Origin: Dichotomocladium elegans
Taxonomy: Eukaryota; Mucoromycota; Mucoromycetes; Mucorales; Lichtheimiaceae
NCBI GenBank assembly: GCA_025716815.1
Contig: JAIXMN010000004.1
Coordinates: forward strand, 1,922,001-1,986,000
DNA: 64,000 nt
Reading direction: 5' to 3'
This document shows, piece after piece, positions 22,157 to 32,879 of the stretch. Every line of letters begins with the position of its first letter. Positions within the stretch are counted from its first letter, which is position 1. The translations under genes and the position numbers were made by a program. The notes beneath the pieces were generated by a model. That model searched no databases. It was not told the origin of the DNA and saw only the letters and a list, made by a program, of their open reading frames with translations.

Positions 22157-25100
22157 TTACAAAATAAATCTTATGCTCTCGTCGATAAGACAATCCACAA
22201 ATTGCTCTCGCTTTTGCTGCCCTTGTAATGGATTCTGCTCCTTATATCCATGTGGTGGTCGCAAGAGCACCGTGAACATGTGGACAATTTGGGCCTTGCG
22301 TGCAACACGGCACATCTCGGGAGCGAATCGAATAGCATCTTGCAGAAAGCTGATCAAATGGAGGAGAACAGTGAGATGGATATAAGGGAGTCTTTCCTTG
22401 AGCTATGGATAGAAAAAGGGAGAACGCGAATGAATGTGAGTGTCAGGGCCCGGGGTTGGCAGACGGGAAGAACTCAATCTAGGGAACCATTCACAAGAAA
22501 AGCTTACCTCTGCCATCGCTTCGGAGCTGTCAGTCGCTTCTATTGCAAGCGTATACAGAGTCTGAGGGATCACTGGCTCAGGCAAACACTCCAGAAAGGT
22601 CACCAGGATGTCTACCATTGATCTTGGGCCGACAGGCTCCTCATCATCTGGCGTTTCTGTCCCCAAAAGCCGATTGGTATCGAATGGATCGCCGGTATCT
22701 AAACATCGGCGAATATATTCTGCAGTTACCCTATTACCATGTTCGAAAAACAAGGTTCTCTTTAACATCAAAGTATATCAGTAATTGGAGCCACGATCAC
22801 GTTGATGACAAAGGCCTGACTTACTGAACAAAGCATGTTTTCGTTCCATAAAAAATTGAGCACACGCCACAGTTCCTTCGGCAGTGTCGCTTGCTGGCCG
22901 ATGGGTTCAGTAGCTTGGACAGTTCGGTTGGGGGTCAAAGCGGTGATTGGAACGGTCATTAGCGCAAGTCGTTCAAGATGCAGTCCAAAGCAGGTTGGTT
23001 GGTATTTTCCGGTGACCTCAACGAAGAAATCGGAAACGTTTTCCATCCTTATCACAAGAGTTGTAGCCAGCATCTCGACGCCTTCATTGAACGCTGTCGA
23101 GATAGTTCTGTCAACCATAACCGCAATATGGATGACCACTTTATCACCTGTTACGCTGTTAGAGAATGGACTGTCCCTTTAAATGCTTCCTTACCAGGTC
23201 CCAGAATGCCAGATTTGGGATACACCAGGAGCCAGGGCGGACATACTGTGGTCTCATCCGACTTGGGGATCAATCGGAAAGGTGCAAGGATCTGGCCCGT
23301 ATTCTCAAGCACCAATGTATGTTCCTTGTATTCCATGAAGGCCACGTTCTCAAAGTCAATTATGTTTCCTGAGATGCGGCCCTGGCCAGGAACGTCCGCG
23401 CTGGTCGATAACATTTTTTCCAACGTATACTTTGCTTCTTTAAGTTTGGAACGGTCAATATGCCGAATCTAGGCGTACTCCCGGTTTAGTCCCTGTCGAC
23501 ATTGGAAGTCGTACAATTTTCCTTTTTTACCTTGGCTTTCATATGAGCGTATACGGGCTTATGGTCGCTCAGCCTAAGCTGCATACAACAGTCATAGGCT
23601 AAAAGCTCGAGAGGGGGGGCTGTAGCGCTGCTTGTCTTCCATAAGATGCGGTCCGTCCATGAAGGCGCCCTTCGTTTGATGCTATATAATTTAAACCAAA
23701 TCAGTATCATAATAAAGAATGATGTCCAATAACGGTGTAGAAACACAGCACCTCGAATCATATTGATCAGTACCCGCATCAAATTTGTAGGTGGGCATAA
23801 ATTTGATCTCGCCTTCCTCAAACATCTGAAAAGCACGCCCGGCTTGTCTTTCAATGAGTAACTAGCGGAGAAGAGGGTAGTCAGAACAAGATTAGCCACA
23901 AACGCCCATCATGGACCCACCTGGTCGTAGGGAAGTAGGGCGTCAAGCGCCTGCCGGCGTAGTCGAGTCTTGATCTCGGGCTCAGACAAATTAATCCGAT
24001 AATTAAGGTCTCCAAGCCATATAAGATAACTATGACAGATTAATGTCTCAGTGTTTACACGTGCACCTATGCATCCGCCTTACTCTGAATGAAACACAGA
24101 TGCTTCGTCCCACCAGTCTCGGCACACGCCATGTGTCTCGAGAAAGGAGACTCCTTCGTCGTTCCACCCATACTGCACGTAGTCGAGTGCCGGATTAGGA
24201 TGATGTTGGAAAACAAGCCGTTTGCAAATCTCATTGAAATCCTGGTTACGTCTATCGATTTGATCAGTGAACGCAGCCAGGTGGCAACCAACAAAGCATA
24301 TATAGCTCTCATGGAAGCGCAGCCGGATGCCAACACCGCCCTTATTCCCCTAGCGATACGTTGTCAGTCATAGGCTCAGTTACTTGTATCGGATGTGTAT
24401 TACCATGATATTCATGAAACCAACGGGTACATAATTTGTGCTGACATCTTTGATAAATGACTGAAGCGGCTTCTTCGCAATCACAATAATAAGGATCGTT
24501 ACGAGCTGTTGGGATGCAACCTATATCTCTACCGCTTAGATTCATAAATTTTTCTATCAGTAGTTGCCGGCTTACCTTGTAGTACTGGTCTGCTTTGTGT
24601 CCTAGACCGTTTAAAATGGCTTTCACCCATGTATTCTCTTTTGTAGGATCATACCGTACGTATGCGTCTTTGTTGGTTTCCATCTCTTGTAACCTACAGT
24701 ATCTCAATTTTAATGAGACCAATTATTCGGACACACATGGATACTCGAATTACCCGATCACATAGAAGTCAGGATCAAACTCTACGGTAGATGATAGCCA
24801 TGGTTCCAACGACTGATTTGGTAAGCATCCATGTACATTCCATGTACCTGCAAATATCCTAAGCCAATGTTTAACTTTTTCACAAGTCGGTCGTCGTCAA
24901 TGCCCCTTCCAATCGGCATTCACGTTCTTCACATACTTTGCAGTTTCCCAGGTCACAAATTCACTCTGTCGCTCTAGGAGCCGCCCATTTAACCAATGCT
25001 GTTTGACGTCTCTAGTTGGACTAGCTTCTCTATAACGGCTGAAAGAAACGTCCCGCGCTTGCTGCACAGGTAGAACATACGGAATTGAGTCCCATCGTTC

Positions 25101-26037
25101 GGTTGATGTAGCCTTCTGCTGCTCTTCATCTACTGTATAAATCGTCTAGTATATTTGATTTTTTCATTCTATTTTTTTTTTATTTCGACTTTTTGTGCCG
25201 GTTTACTTACACTGATATTCTCTGTACGCTTCGCACCATTGGTGAATATTTTGCACATTATTCTTGCCTATTTTTTCAAGGAAAGGTGGATTAAAAGATC
25301 GGATCAGTGCCGTGTAATTATACGAGAACATACGTGCTAATTCAATGAATGGCTTTGCTTGGTCCAGGAAGTCTTTCATCTCCTTTGTCTCGTTGAAGAT
25401 TACGTGAAGCTTCATGCCCATGGTCGAAAAGCATATCATAAACGCTTACTCGGTGCAGGGTTGAGCCTTTTGCCAGAGAGATAGGATCGCGAAAACATAT
25501 TTTTGCATAATTTACCTGGGCTCTTGCTCTTGCTGTGTGCTGTTGCTTGCGCTATATCACAAAAGAGATTATGAACTATGCTGCACTTGGTAGCTTAACT
25601 CGTGTTTTCCGGCTTACCGATTGTATATTGGAAATTAGAGGTTACACCAAGTATTTTAACTACGATCGGAGGCATGCCTCCCGGCTGATCTTTCAGAACT
25701 AGCAAACTGTCAACAGAATAAGTGACCCTCGCTAAGAGTTCTCCCTCAAGCTTCTGCATCCCGACTAACCAAGCCTCTGAGGCACGGGTAATGATTGCAA
25801 GATAGTATGCAGAGTCATCGACATCTATTGAACGCATTGACTCGAGTGGAAGGAGGTTGATTCTAGCGCAGTGCTAAAGAAAGTCAAGGAGATTGTGAAC
25901 GCGCGCAAGAAAGTGACCATGGCGTTTGTTTGAATGCGATGTACGGGGGAAAAAAAGGATATAGATCGCAAAACATGGGATGGTCGGATGATCCGTTCAA
26001 GTGATTCGTCAATACTTGATTTTGACTTTGCGGTCAT
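22157..26037 (-). CDS. OCRL/INPP5B-like inositol polyphosphate 5-phosphatase with ASH and RhoGAP-like domains
   Basis: An intron-rich minus-strand gene. Clear 5' exons are 26037-25945, 25873-25618 and 25551-25516. The middle exons are assigned by homology rather than exact boundaries. The N-terminal part (25873-25200) is a poorly conserved regulatory region. The 5-phosphatase core spans about 24760-23520: FVGCHLAAFTDQIDRRNQDF, WLGDLNYRINL, RRAPSWTDRILW and LRLSDHKPVYA carry the Mg-binding and catalytic residues of the endonuclease/exonuclease fold. An ASH-like domain follows (about 23470-22880, SKSGILGPGKE). Last is a RhoGAP-like region (22870-22157: PKELWRVLNFL, FLECLPEPVIP). The enzyme class removes the 5-phosphate from PI(4,5)P2 and acts at the trans-Golgi and early endosomes with Rab GTPases. 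A PI-phosphatase with both ASH and RhoGAP-like regions identifies the OCRL group over the synaptojanin type. Confidence 0.88.
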
Positions 26038-26530
26038 GACAAGGGCAAGAGGAAGGAACAGTGCTGTTCTTTAAATGAAAAAAGGGCCGCATAATAGCCG
26101 TTCCGCACAATAAATTACTCGAAAACAAAAAGGACGAAGACAAAAAAAGAATCGAGGCACTTGTAGTTACCTACAAAAGACTAAAAGGATTTGGAGAGTA
26201 GTAAAGGCAACTGATAAATCTCTTGTTTCAATTACATTTTCTCACTTCCAGCCCTCCATCGATTTTTAGTATACGCTTTATGAAACGCGCCCTCCTTGCT
26301 TGCCACTCAACCCCCTTTCGAGCTGCTGTCTTTCATGCTTGGGGGTGGGAGTCAATTATGCAACCAAATGAAATATCCCCGAGAAAAAAATGAGTGGCGC
26401 CATGCTGACCCACGCGGACCCGCGTTTTCTTATTTGGAGAGCTGAGCTTTGAATGAGCATTTATTGATTACATTTTAATAAACTTCTTTTTCTGTATATC
26501 AATACTGAAGGCGCACGTCCGCCTCGCTTA
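26038..26530. promoter_or_regulatory. Bidirectional intergenic region OCRL-like / ELMO
   Basis: 493 bases separate the two divergent start codons. The region is AT-rich around 26060-26280 and contains A runs. No sharp TATA box could be assigned. Shared use by both genes is inference from geometry only. Confidence 0.4.
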
Positions 26531-29053
26531 ATGTCACAATCGCACGAATTCGATACGGCACCATCACCAGAGGAAGCCGAGCGCCTCGTGAAGCGCATGT
26601 CTACCGGTGCTAATTTAGCAGACCAATCGATTAGTAGCAAGGATGATAAGGTGCTCAAAATCGCGACCTTCTCACTCCAGAAATACCTCAAAGTATGTTG
26701 GTCTTATCCTCTTCTATTTTTTATCTTCATCACTTTCTTACCCATTCATTAAACCGACTCTACATTTCCGCACGCACATGCACACACACGCACATAAACA
26801 CAAAGGAACCCGAGTTTGCAGCCGAGTTCCTCGAGCGGGGCGGGCTGGAGTCGCTCTGCGACATCATCAGCAAGGTCGGTGGCAATACCCTTGCATATGC
26901 CCTTAATTCCTTTACTTCGCTCATGGCGCATGACCTGTGCTGGAAGTCCTTGTCGGAGGACATCGTGGCAACTGTCGCGCATATTGTCGTCATTGAGACA
27001 CTCGTCACTATCCTCCGTCCCGCAACGGCCATTCTGCACCGGATCGTATCAGCCGAAGTCTTGCCCTCAGCTACAATGCCACATCCTGTCGTTGGTTACT
27101 CTGCAATTTACCCAATCCTCCAGCAAGAATCAAAATTACTAGAGCTACTGATCCAACGACTTCAGAGCCCAGATTACGTCCTATGTCTCAACAGCCTCAC
27201 CCTTTTGACTTCTATGCTCAAACACGTTACTGATGATCATCGGAGCGAATTGCTTGATGCTATCCATCAAAGCAATGCCAAGAAGAATGTTCTGGTAAGT
27301 CTGTGTTTTTGGATGACACACAAACCTATCTTCTTGCCATGCATCACTGACTTGATGAACAATGTTTCTTTATTTTATTTTATTTTATTTTATGTCAGCG
27401 GCTAATGGATAATCATCCTTCGGACGAACTCAAGGAACAAGTCCTTGAATTTCAATCGGCGCTCATTCACAATGCAGATCGGCGGCGAAAGACTCAGATC
27501 TCGATTTATAATCCTCGCCATGCCAAGATGCTGAACGATATCTGGGAAGTCGCTGGTGTAGAAGATGTCCCATTTTTGGGTGCTAAAAAATGGAGGAAGC
27601 TGGGATTTTCGGTATGTTTGCAAAAAAAACATTGTTTCTGGAGACATGCAAACATTGGGTATATCGTATAGTCAGAAGTACCCCATCGAGAATTTGGGCG
27701 AGTTGGCGTATTTGGCTTGGAAAGGATGCACACGTTCGCCATGGAGAACAAGGACTTATTTGCAAAGGTACATATATATACTATGACCAATTGATGAATT
27801 TCAAGTGACTGAACTGCAGGCCATCGAAGATGATTCTTGAGCAGATACATCGGCCGGATGGTCGACGGTGTCCGCTTGCGAAAGCAAGCATCGAAGTGAC
27901 CGACCTACTCTGTAGCTTCTGGAATATCAGTGCTGGATGTAGGTTCCTAAACTACATACACTACTATCTACTAATGATTACGTGTGTCTGATTAGATATG
28001 GCTACTACTTTTGAACCTCTCTTGTTTCAGCTGGATCATGTTCATGCAACTACGTTTCAACTATTCTTTCGATTGTTCCAAGACATGGAAGCCACAACCA
28101 CAGACTTTCCCAAGGTGTCTGCTCTTGTTAGAAGCCAGCTGCGAGCAACTTTGAAGAGCGATGGTGTCCAGGATATATACGAGTTTGATCGTACAATGCT
28201 CACGACACCTTACACCGTCATCCGCGATAGGCGCCTCAAGGAGCTCGAGTGGGCGGACGATCTGCTGGGAAGAGAAGCGATTCGGTAAAGAGGATGACAA
28301 TCAATTGCGCTTAAATCGCTCCTCTCCCTCTCCTAACGATACTGTTACAGGAATCTTCGAGGTCGCCTCAACCGACAGTCGTACGATTTTATTAAACGTC
28401 AACGTATAAACTGCCTCCTGCAAGGCGCTTGGTTTCCATGCCCACAACATCCACAGCGCACGCTCACGATGTCAAACACAGGCTCTATCCATCCCACTGC
28501 TCCTAATCCCGGCTCCAACGGCTCCATTGGGCCCTCTTTGACCCTGTCATCCTCCACTTCTACTGCGCACAAACGATGGCGCTATTATAAACTCAGTCCA
28601 TCCAAAAAATCACTTCAATATGGTGATTTCAGTGACAAATATCCTCTAGTGATTACCTCGTACAGTGAATTACCAAACAAGATTGATTTAGCTCATGTGA
28701 CCGAAATCAAAGGCACCGGCCGCAAAACGTCAAGCGTGGCGCCCACATCGTTTCTTGAGACGTCGGCTGCGCTCTCATTTGGTCTCTTCTCGGCGGATCA
28801 TACTCTCCTAGCCGATTTCATTTGCACGTCCTCAGCTCAGGCGTCCGAATGGAAAGATGGATTTAGTATGCTTCTAGACAAAGGCATCACAAGCAAAGAT
28901 ACGGCTGAGTACCTCCATTCACTCACGGAAATTGGTGTGAAAGTTAAACTGCTACAGATTGCAGGCGACAGAATCGAAGTACCACATGGGCATCTTGACC
29001 CTCCGCCTGTTCCTGCTGGTTTAGGATCCGGCTTTTACTATGGCTATGGGTGA
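26531..29053 (+). CDS. ELMO/CED-12 family engulfment and cell motility protein
   Basis: Exons 26531-26692, 26806-27294, 27399-27611, 27672-27767, 27830-27938, 27996-28284 and 28351-29053 give 686 residues in phase. The N-terminal half is armadillo-like (FLERGGLESLCDIISKVGGN and repeats). The ELMO domain lies in the middle (WRKLGFSSEVPHREFGRVGV, MILEQIHRPDGRRCPLAKAS, LLCSFWNIS). A C-terminal PH-like domain starts near KRWRYYKLSPSKKSLQYGDF, preceded by a Ser/Pro-rich linker. The tail ends PPVPAGLGSGFYYGYG, a proline-containing SH3-ligand-like end. Animal and amoebal ELMOs partner with DOCK proteins to activate Rac and remodel actin; a similar role in hyphal polarity is inference. The acceptor at 27829 was chosen because the earlier one (27819) gives an immediate stop. 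Confidence 0.92.
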
Positions 29054-30304
29054 ATTTTGATCATTCTTTTTATTCCATTCAGCCAATTTTCCTTCATGCC
29101 GTCTTACATAGAATATAATAATATCTAGATAGAACATCCATGTACGTATACCATTTTTAAACAAAATCGGATGAACTGAAAAGAGTTGCCTGGGACAGAT
29201 TGTTTCATAGTGCACCGCATTGAAACCAGGGAACAAGAGCTTCTTGGTTGCTGATGAGAACCATGTTTTACATTATGTAGTCGCGGGGTCTGATGCCCAA
29301 TTCAGGTCCCATATTCCACAATGAGTTTATCCGTGATAGCGGATGTTTCCAGAAAGCACGTGTGTCGATGCGGCGTAAAAACAAAAAGTACCCAAGTCTT
29401 AGGTTTTGGCAGGCAACGAAGCACAAGGTAAACAAATACGCACCACATAGGTGAATGATAAATTACGTATGGCGGCCAGGTCATGAAGCGCGCGCGATGA
29501 ACATAATGAGGCTTGCTATATGTATGGAAAAAGGGCAATTTCTTAGCTCTTAGCAGCTTATAGCATGTCATAAAGACAGAGGATGGTGTACTCTCTTTGG
29601 TATGTACCAAACGCAGGTCATACGTCAGTTTAAGCGAAAAGTGGACAAGAAAAAGTATAAAAAGACCATTCATAAATACTTGCACGACAATTTTACGTTT
29701 GCATTGAAGATTGGATCTTCTTTCATATCGATGAGTACTGTCATCTTGCGGGAATTCTTCAAACAGATGTACGAGAGCTTCGTCTTGTCAAGGTCCTTCG
29801 AAGGTTTATCCGACTATGACACCATGGTCATGTGAGTCACATGATCAACGAGTAAATTCTCCCGGACACTGTACCATCTAATTGCAACAGTCGGCATAGA
29901 TACAAGCATCCCGCTCCGGCGGAAGGATGGTTCACTAGTTCAAAGACAGAGGGCGCAGAGCGAATTTCATGGTTGAGAAATAAGCCGTTGGTACTCTTGG
30001 AAAGCAAGAAACGACGTCATACGAGGAAGGCGCAATTCGGTAAATCATCTCGTTCTCACGGATAAAACGGTAGCCGGCGTCGCCGCGGGTCGCACAAACG
30101 CGCTGCGGCATGAACGAGCATTGGTCGACGCTGCTTCCGAAGCTCGCGAAAATTCTGTGGCATTGTGTTACATCCCTGTCAGCTGCAGAACGTTTTGGAA
30201 CGGCCTGCCAACTTTGACCAGTGTGGGATGACTTGAAGGTCGGATAGTCAATCAAGCAGTCCGACAAAGGATGACAAAAGAAGCAGGTGATCGGGGCCCA
30301 TTAG
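29054..30304. other. Gap without a recognised gene (1.25 kb)
   Basis: ORFs at 29302-29685 (-), 29602-29835 (+) and 29935-30267 (-) have no domain I recognise. The last one has GC-richer codons (30040-30190) and a segment RGDAGYRFIRENEMIYRI that looks coding, but no splice partner could be placed. I leave it unannotated. Confidence 0.35.
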
Positions 30305-30314
30305 ATATATATAA
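30305..30314 (+). promoter_or_regulatory. TATA box candidate
   Basis: The sequence ATATATATAA, 48 bases upstream of the start codon of the small membrane protein gene at 30362, is a good TATA element. The spacing leaves a short leader, typical of fungal TATA genes. Confidence 0.5.
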
Positions 30315-30361
30315 GCACTCCTCAATGACATCCCATTTCAAAATATCAATCACCGGAAGCG

Positions 30362-30835
30362 ATGGACAAGAACATTGATAGCTTTGTTTCGGACAACTAC
30401 GTCCGCCTCACCTATATTGCCTTCTTTACCCAGTGGGTGTTCTGGGGACTTATTTACACTCTGCGCCATATTCTTGGTGACATCGACAAGACTGCTACGG
30501 CCGCATCTGAAGATCCTGAAGCCTCTGCAAACACTGACAAGAAAATTTGGCACCATGCTGCTGCTTCCGAGAGCCTTGCCAGGCGTGTCGCTAATATTCA
30601 CAAGAGTGTGCGCGACGACACACTCCTGCTCCTTTCGGCTCTTGTTCTTAACACATTTGGCAATGCTTCCACTCGCGCAGTTATGATTATCACCTGGATC
30701 TACTTTGCCTTCACCGTGGTATTTGCCGCCAGCGAACTGTTTGTGGTCAACCGCTTTGTTCGTCTCATTCACGCAACCCTATTTTACGGACTTGGTTTGG
30801 CTATCGGAGGTCTCGCTTTTGCCCGTGGCTGGTGA
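30362..30835 (+). CDS. Small four-helix membrane protein, possibly MAPEG-like
   Basis: A single uninterrupted exon encodes 157 residues. Hydrophobic helices lie at YIAFFTQWVFWGLIYTLRHI, DTLLLLSALVLNTFG, AVMIITWIYFAFTVVFAASE and IHATLFYGLGLAIGGLAFA. A polar Ala/Asp/Glu-rich loop sits between the first two, and RRVANIHKSVRDD comes just before helix 2. Size and helix number suggest a MAPEG-like fold (glutathione/eicosanoid membrane enzymes), but I cannot see the family's diagnostic residues clearly; treat that as a guess. The codons are GC-richer than the flanks, and a TATA box precedes it. Downstream (30941-30981) an AT-rich stretch with ATACATATATATT looks like a 3' end signal region. Confidence 0.8.
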   Translation: MDKNIDSFVSDNYVRLTYIAFFTQWVFWGLIYTLRHILGDIDKTATAASEDPEASANTDKKIWHHAAASESLARRVANIHKSVRDDTLLLLSALVLNTFGNASTRAVMIITWIYFAFTVVFAASELFVVNRFVRLIHATLFYGLGLAIGGLAFARGW

Positions 30836-31796
30836 ACCACGCTTCACGCGTGCTAAGCATATTGATCAAAATGCTGTACTTGGGATGATATGTTCGTCCA
30901 GCCTTGTACGCAAAACTATCTACTAATGTCATACTTTTCCCCTATACATACATATATATTCTACAAATAATAAATTCGTCCTTCCTTTATTATATTCACG
31001 GACCTTTTGCACTCTGTGGTGTTCGTCAGTAGGTTGACAGATTACGCAGTCCTTATAACATGAAATGACGAATGACTCGGATCACGTGACTGTGGCAATC
31101 TTTTTATAGAATATACAAAGAGCAAACAAGAGAAGCTTAGGCAAAGATCAAACACTTTTGACAGGATACAATAGATTAAAGATGCAGAATAAATCAACGT
31201 TATTTGAAATACACCATTGATTCCATTTTCTTATCTAGTTCTTCCTAGGAGCTTGCGCTGCTTCGCTCATTGGAGAAGATGAAGACTAGGCTGTTTCTTC
31301 AACTATCAGGCATCGGCCCACAAGGGGTGGAAATTCATGATTCTCGTCTTAATGACATCCGAGTGAGACCTTCTTTTTCTCTGCTGGTAAGCAACAGTCA
31401 TTCCCAGTTTGAAGGGTCCAGAATGAGCATTTTTTCCCCTGAGCTTGTACACAGATGCAATGTTAGTGAATAGATCCTCTGCAAATGACCATCTCTTTAT
31501 TGAACCCATCATAGTGTCCTATCAATGCTGTAACCTTTCGACGGTCGTCTTGTCAGGATTGAATCTGAAGGGCCTTAGCGAAGCATTAACATTATCTATG
31601 TCGATCACAAGGCTTAGGCGGACATAAACGGGTCTTGTAGTATTTCTATGTCATTCCCGATAATATTAAGTTAGCTCAAGTCGCTCTTTGCTGCGCTCGC
31701 TCTGGCTGATGTGATTTATTAGCTGGGCAGAGTTGTACCGCGCTGATCGTCGCCTGTTATAGGCGACAACACTTCAATATGGTAAAAGTACTGAGT
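30836..31796. other. Intergenic with a possible minus-strand gene relic and a hairpin
   Basis: On the minus strand, 31640-31306 reads in short open pieces (SLVIDIDNVNASLRPFRF; then GSIKRWSFAEDLFTNIASVY and FKLGMTVAYQQRKRRSHSDV) separated by stops near 31535. This suggests a broken gene or transposon fragment of unknown family. A perfect 6-bp inverted repeat (GTCGCC, 7-nt loop, GGCGAC) lies at 31749-31767. Nothing else is supported. Confidence 0.35.
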
Positions 31797-32384
31797 CTAT
31801 GAAAATAGGAAGCACTCATGCTGCATTGGAAGATTTTGAGTGAAAAGGAAGACATTATAACCGTTCATTGGCTCTCTTCCACTTATAGCGCGGTATTCTG
31901 ACTGAAAAGGCATCGAGAGAGGCATGGACTCTGAGGGCAGTGGAACACTGCTTCGTGAATGGTGAGCGTTAAAGAGCTTCTCTGTAATCTCAGCCTGTAT
32001 TTTTTCCAGAGAGAGGGGGGAGAGAGAGGGAGTGAGCCGGGAGCACTTACGGAAGCAATAGTTGATAGTGGGTTTCTCGGTACATATAACAGTGGGATAT
32101 TCTCCATCATCGATGTATTGTACATAGTCAGATTGATCCAATATTACTGATAGAAACATCCCTTCTTCCTGAATAGGATAGAGTATTTCATATTACCATT
32201 GTTCTGCATAAAGTCCTCGATGTCTTGGAACTGTCCCTAAATGAGGTTTCGGTTTGATACGTGCTGACAGCGTCATTGTGTGAAGATTACTAGCAGGTTA
32301 ATATTGGTTGGATATCCCAAAAGAGGCTGTGAGGATGGTTGTAGGGTGGAGGATGAGGATATGCATCTGGTCCCTAGAGTAGTT
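31797..32384 (-). CDS. Unresolved spliced ORF candidate with a PPPY motif
   Basis: Minus-strand pieces bounded by good splice sites can be joined. One is an exon after CTCTAG (about 32374) reading PDAYPHPPPYNHPHSLFWDI. The next follows CATTTAG (about 32241), reading GQFQDIEDFMQNN and LFRKKGCFYQ. The last follows AAATACAG (about 31993) and reads AEITEKLFNAHHSRSSVPLP to a stop at 31797. The last two join in phase through a ~160-base intron starting GTAATATT; an alternative splice uses GTAAGT near 32050. The first junction does not close cleanly and no start codon was found. It may be a partial or decaying gene. PPPY would be a WW-domain ligand. No family recognised. Confidence 0.3.
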
Positions 32385-32879
32385 GTTATCAGCTGGATGT
32401 CTAGCAACACAGCGAAATAAGGCTTCACCTATCAGCAGGACCATTCAAAAGGAGCAATACGAGACCCTTTACTCACTTATTTTTTGTTATCATTTAGATA
32501 TATTATGTTTTATTGCTTTCTCGTCCTTCTATGCGATTTGTTATAGCAAAACGAAGCGAAAAATATTAATTTATGCAGCTAGCATTTCTCTATCGCAAAT
32601 ATCTTAACATCCTTGCGGAATCTTTGTTCCCTATAAATACGTTCCACATTATTTAAGGTAGCTATAGCAGGAACGATTTAAGATTGTATTCATGACATGA
32701 TGCCAAGAAGAAGAATAAAGAGCTGATCCATGAAGAGAAACAAGGTCATATACCCATCCTGTGAAGTGTTTATTTTCCATCCCCGATATTGACCGCGCAA
32801 ATGTCTGGGTACTTTAGCGTGACCACCAGGCATTTTCAGTCTTCATTTTCCTTTTTCTCCTATATAGTTTGGACTTCGT

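Noticed and set aside
29302..29685. 127-codon minus-strand ORF with hydrophobic segments
   Set aside because: Overlaps another ORF on the plus strand; residue pattern irregular and no family seen.
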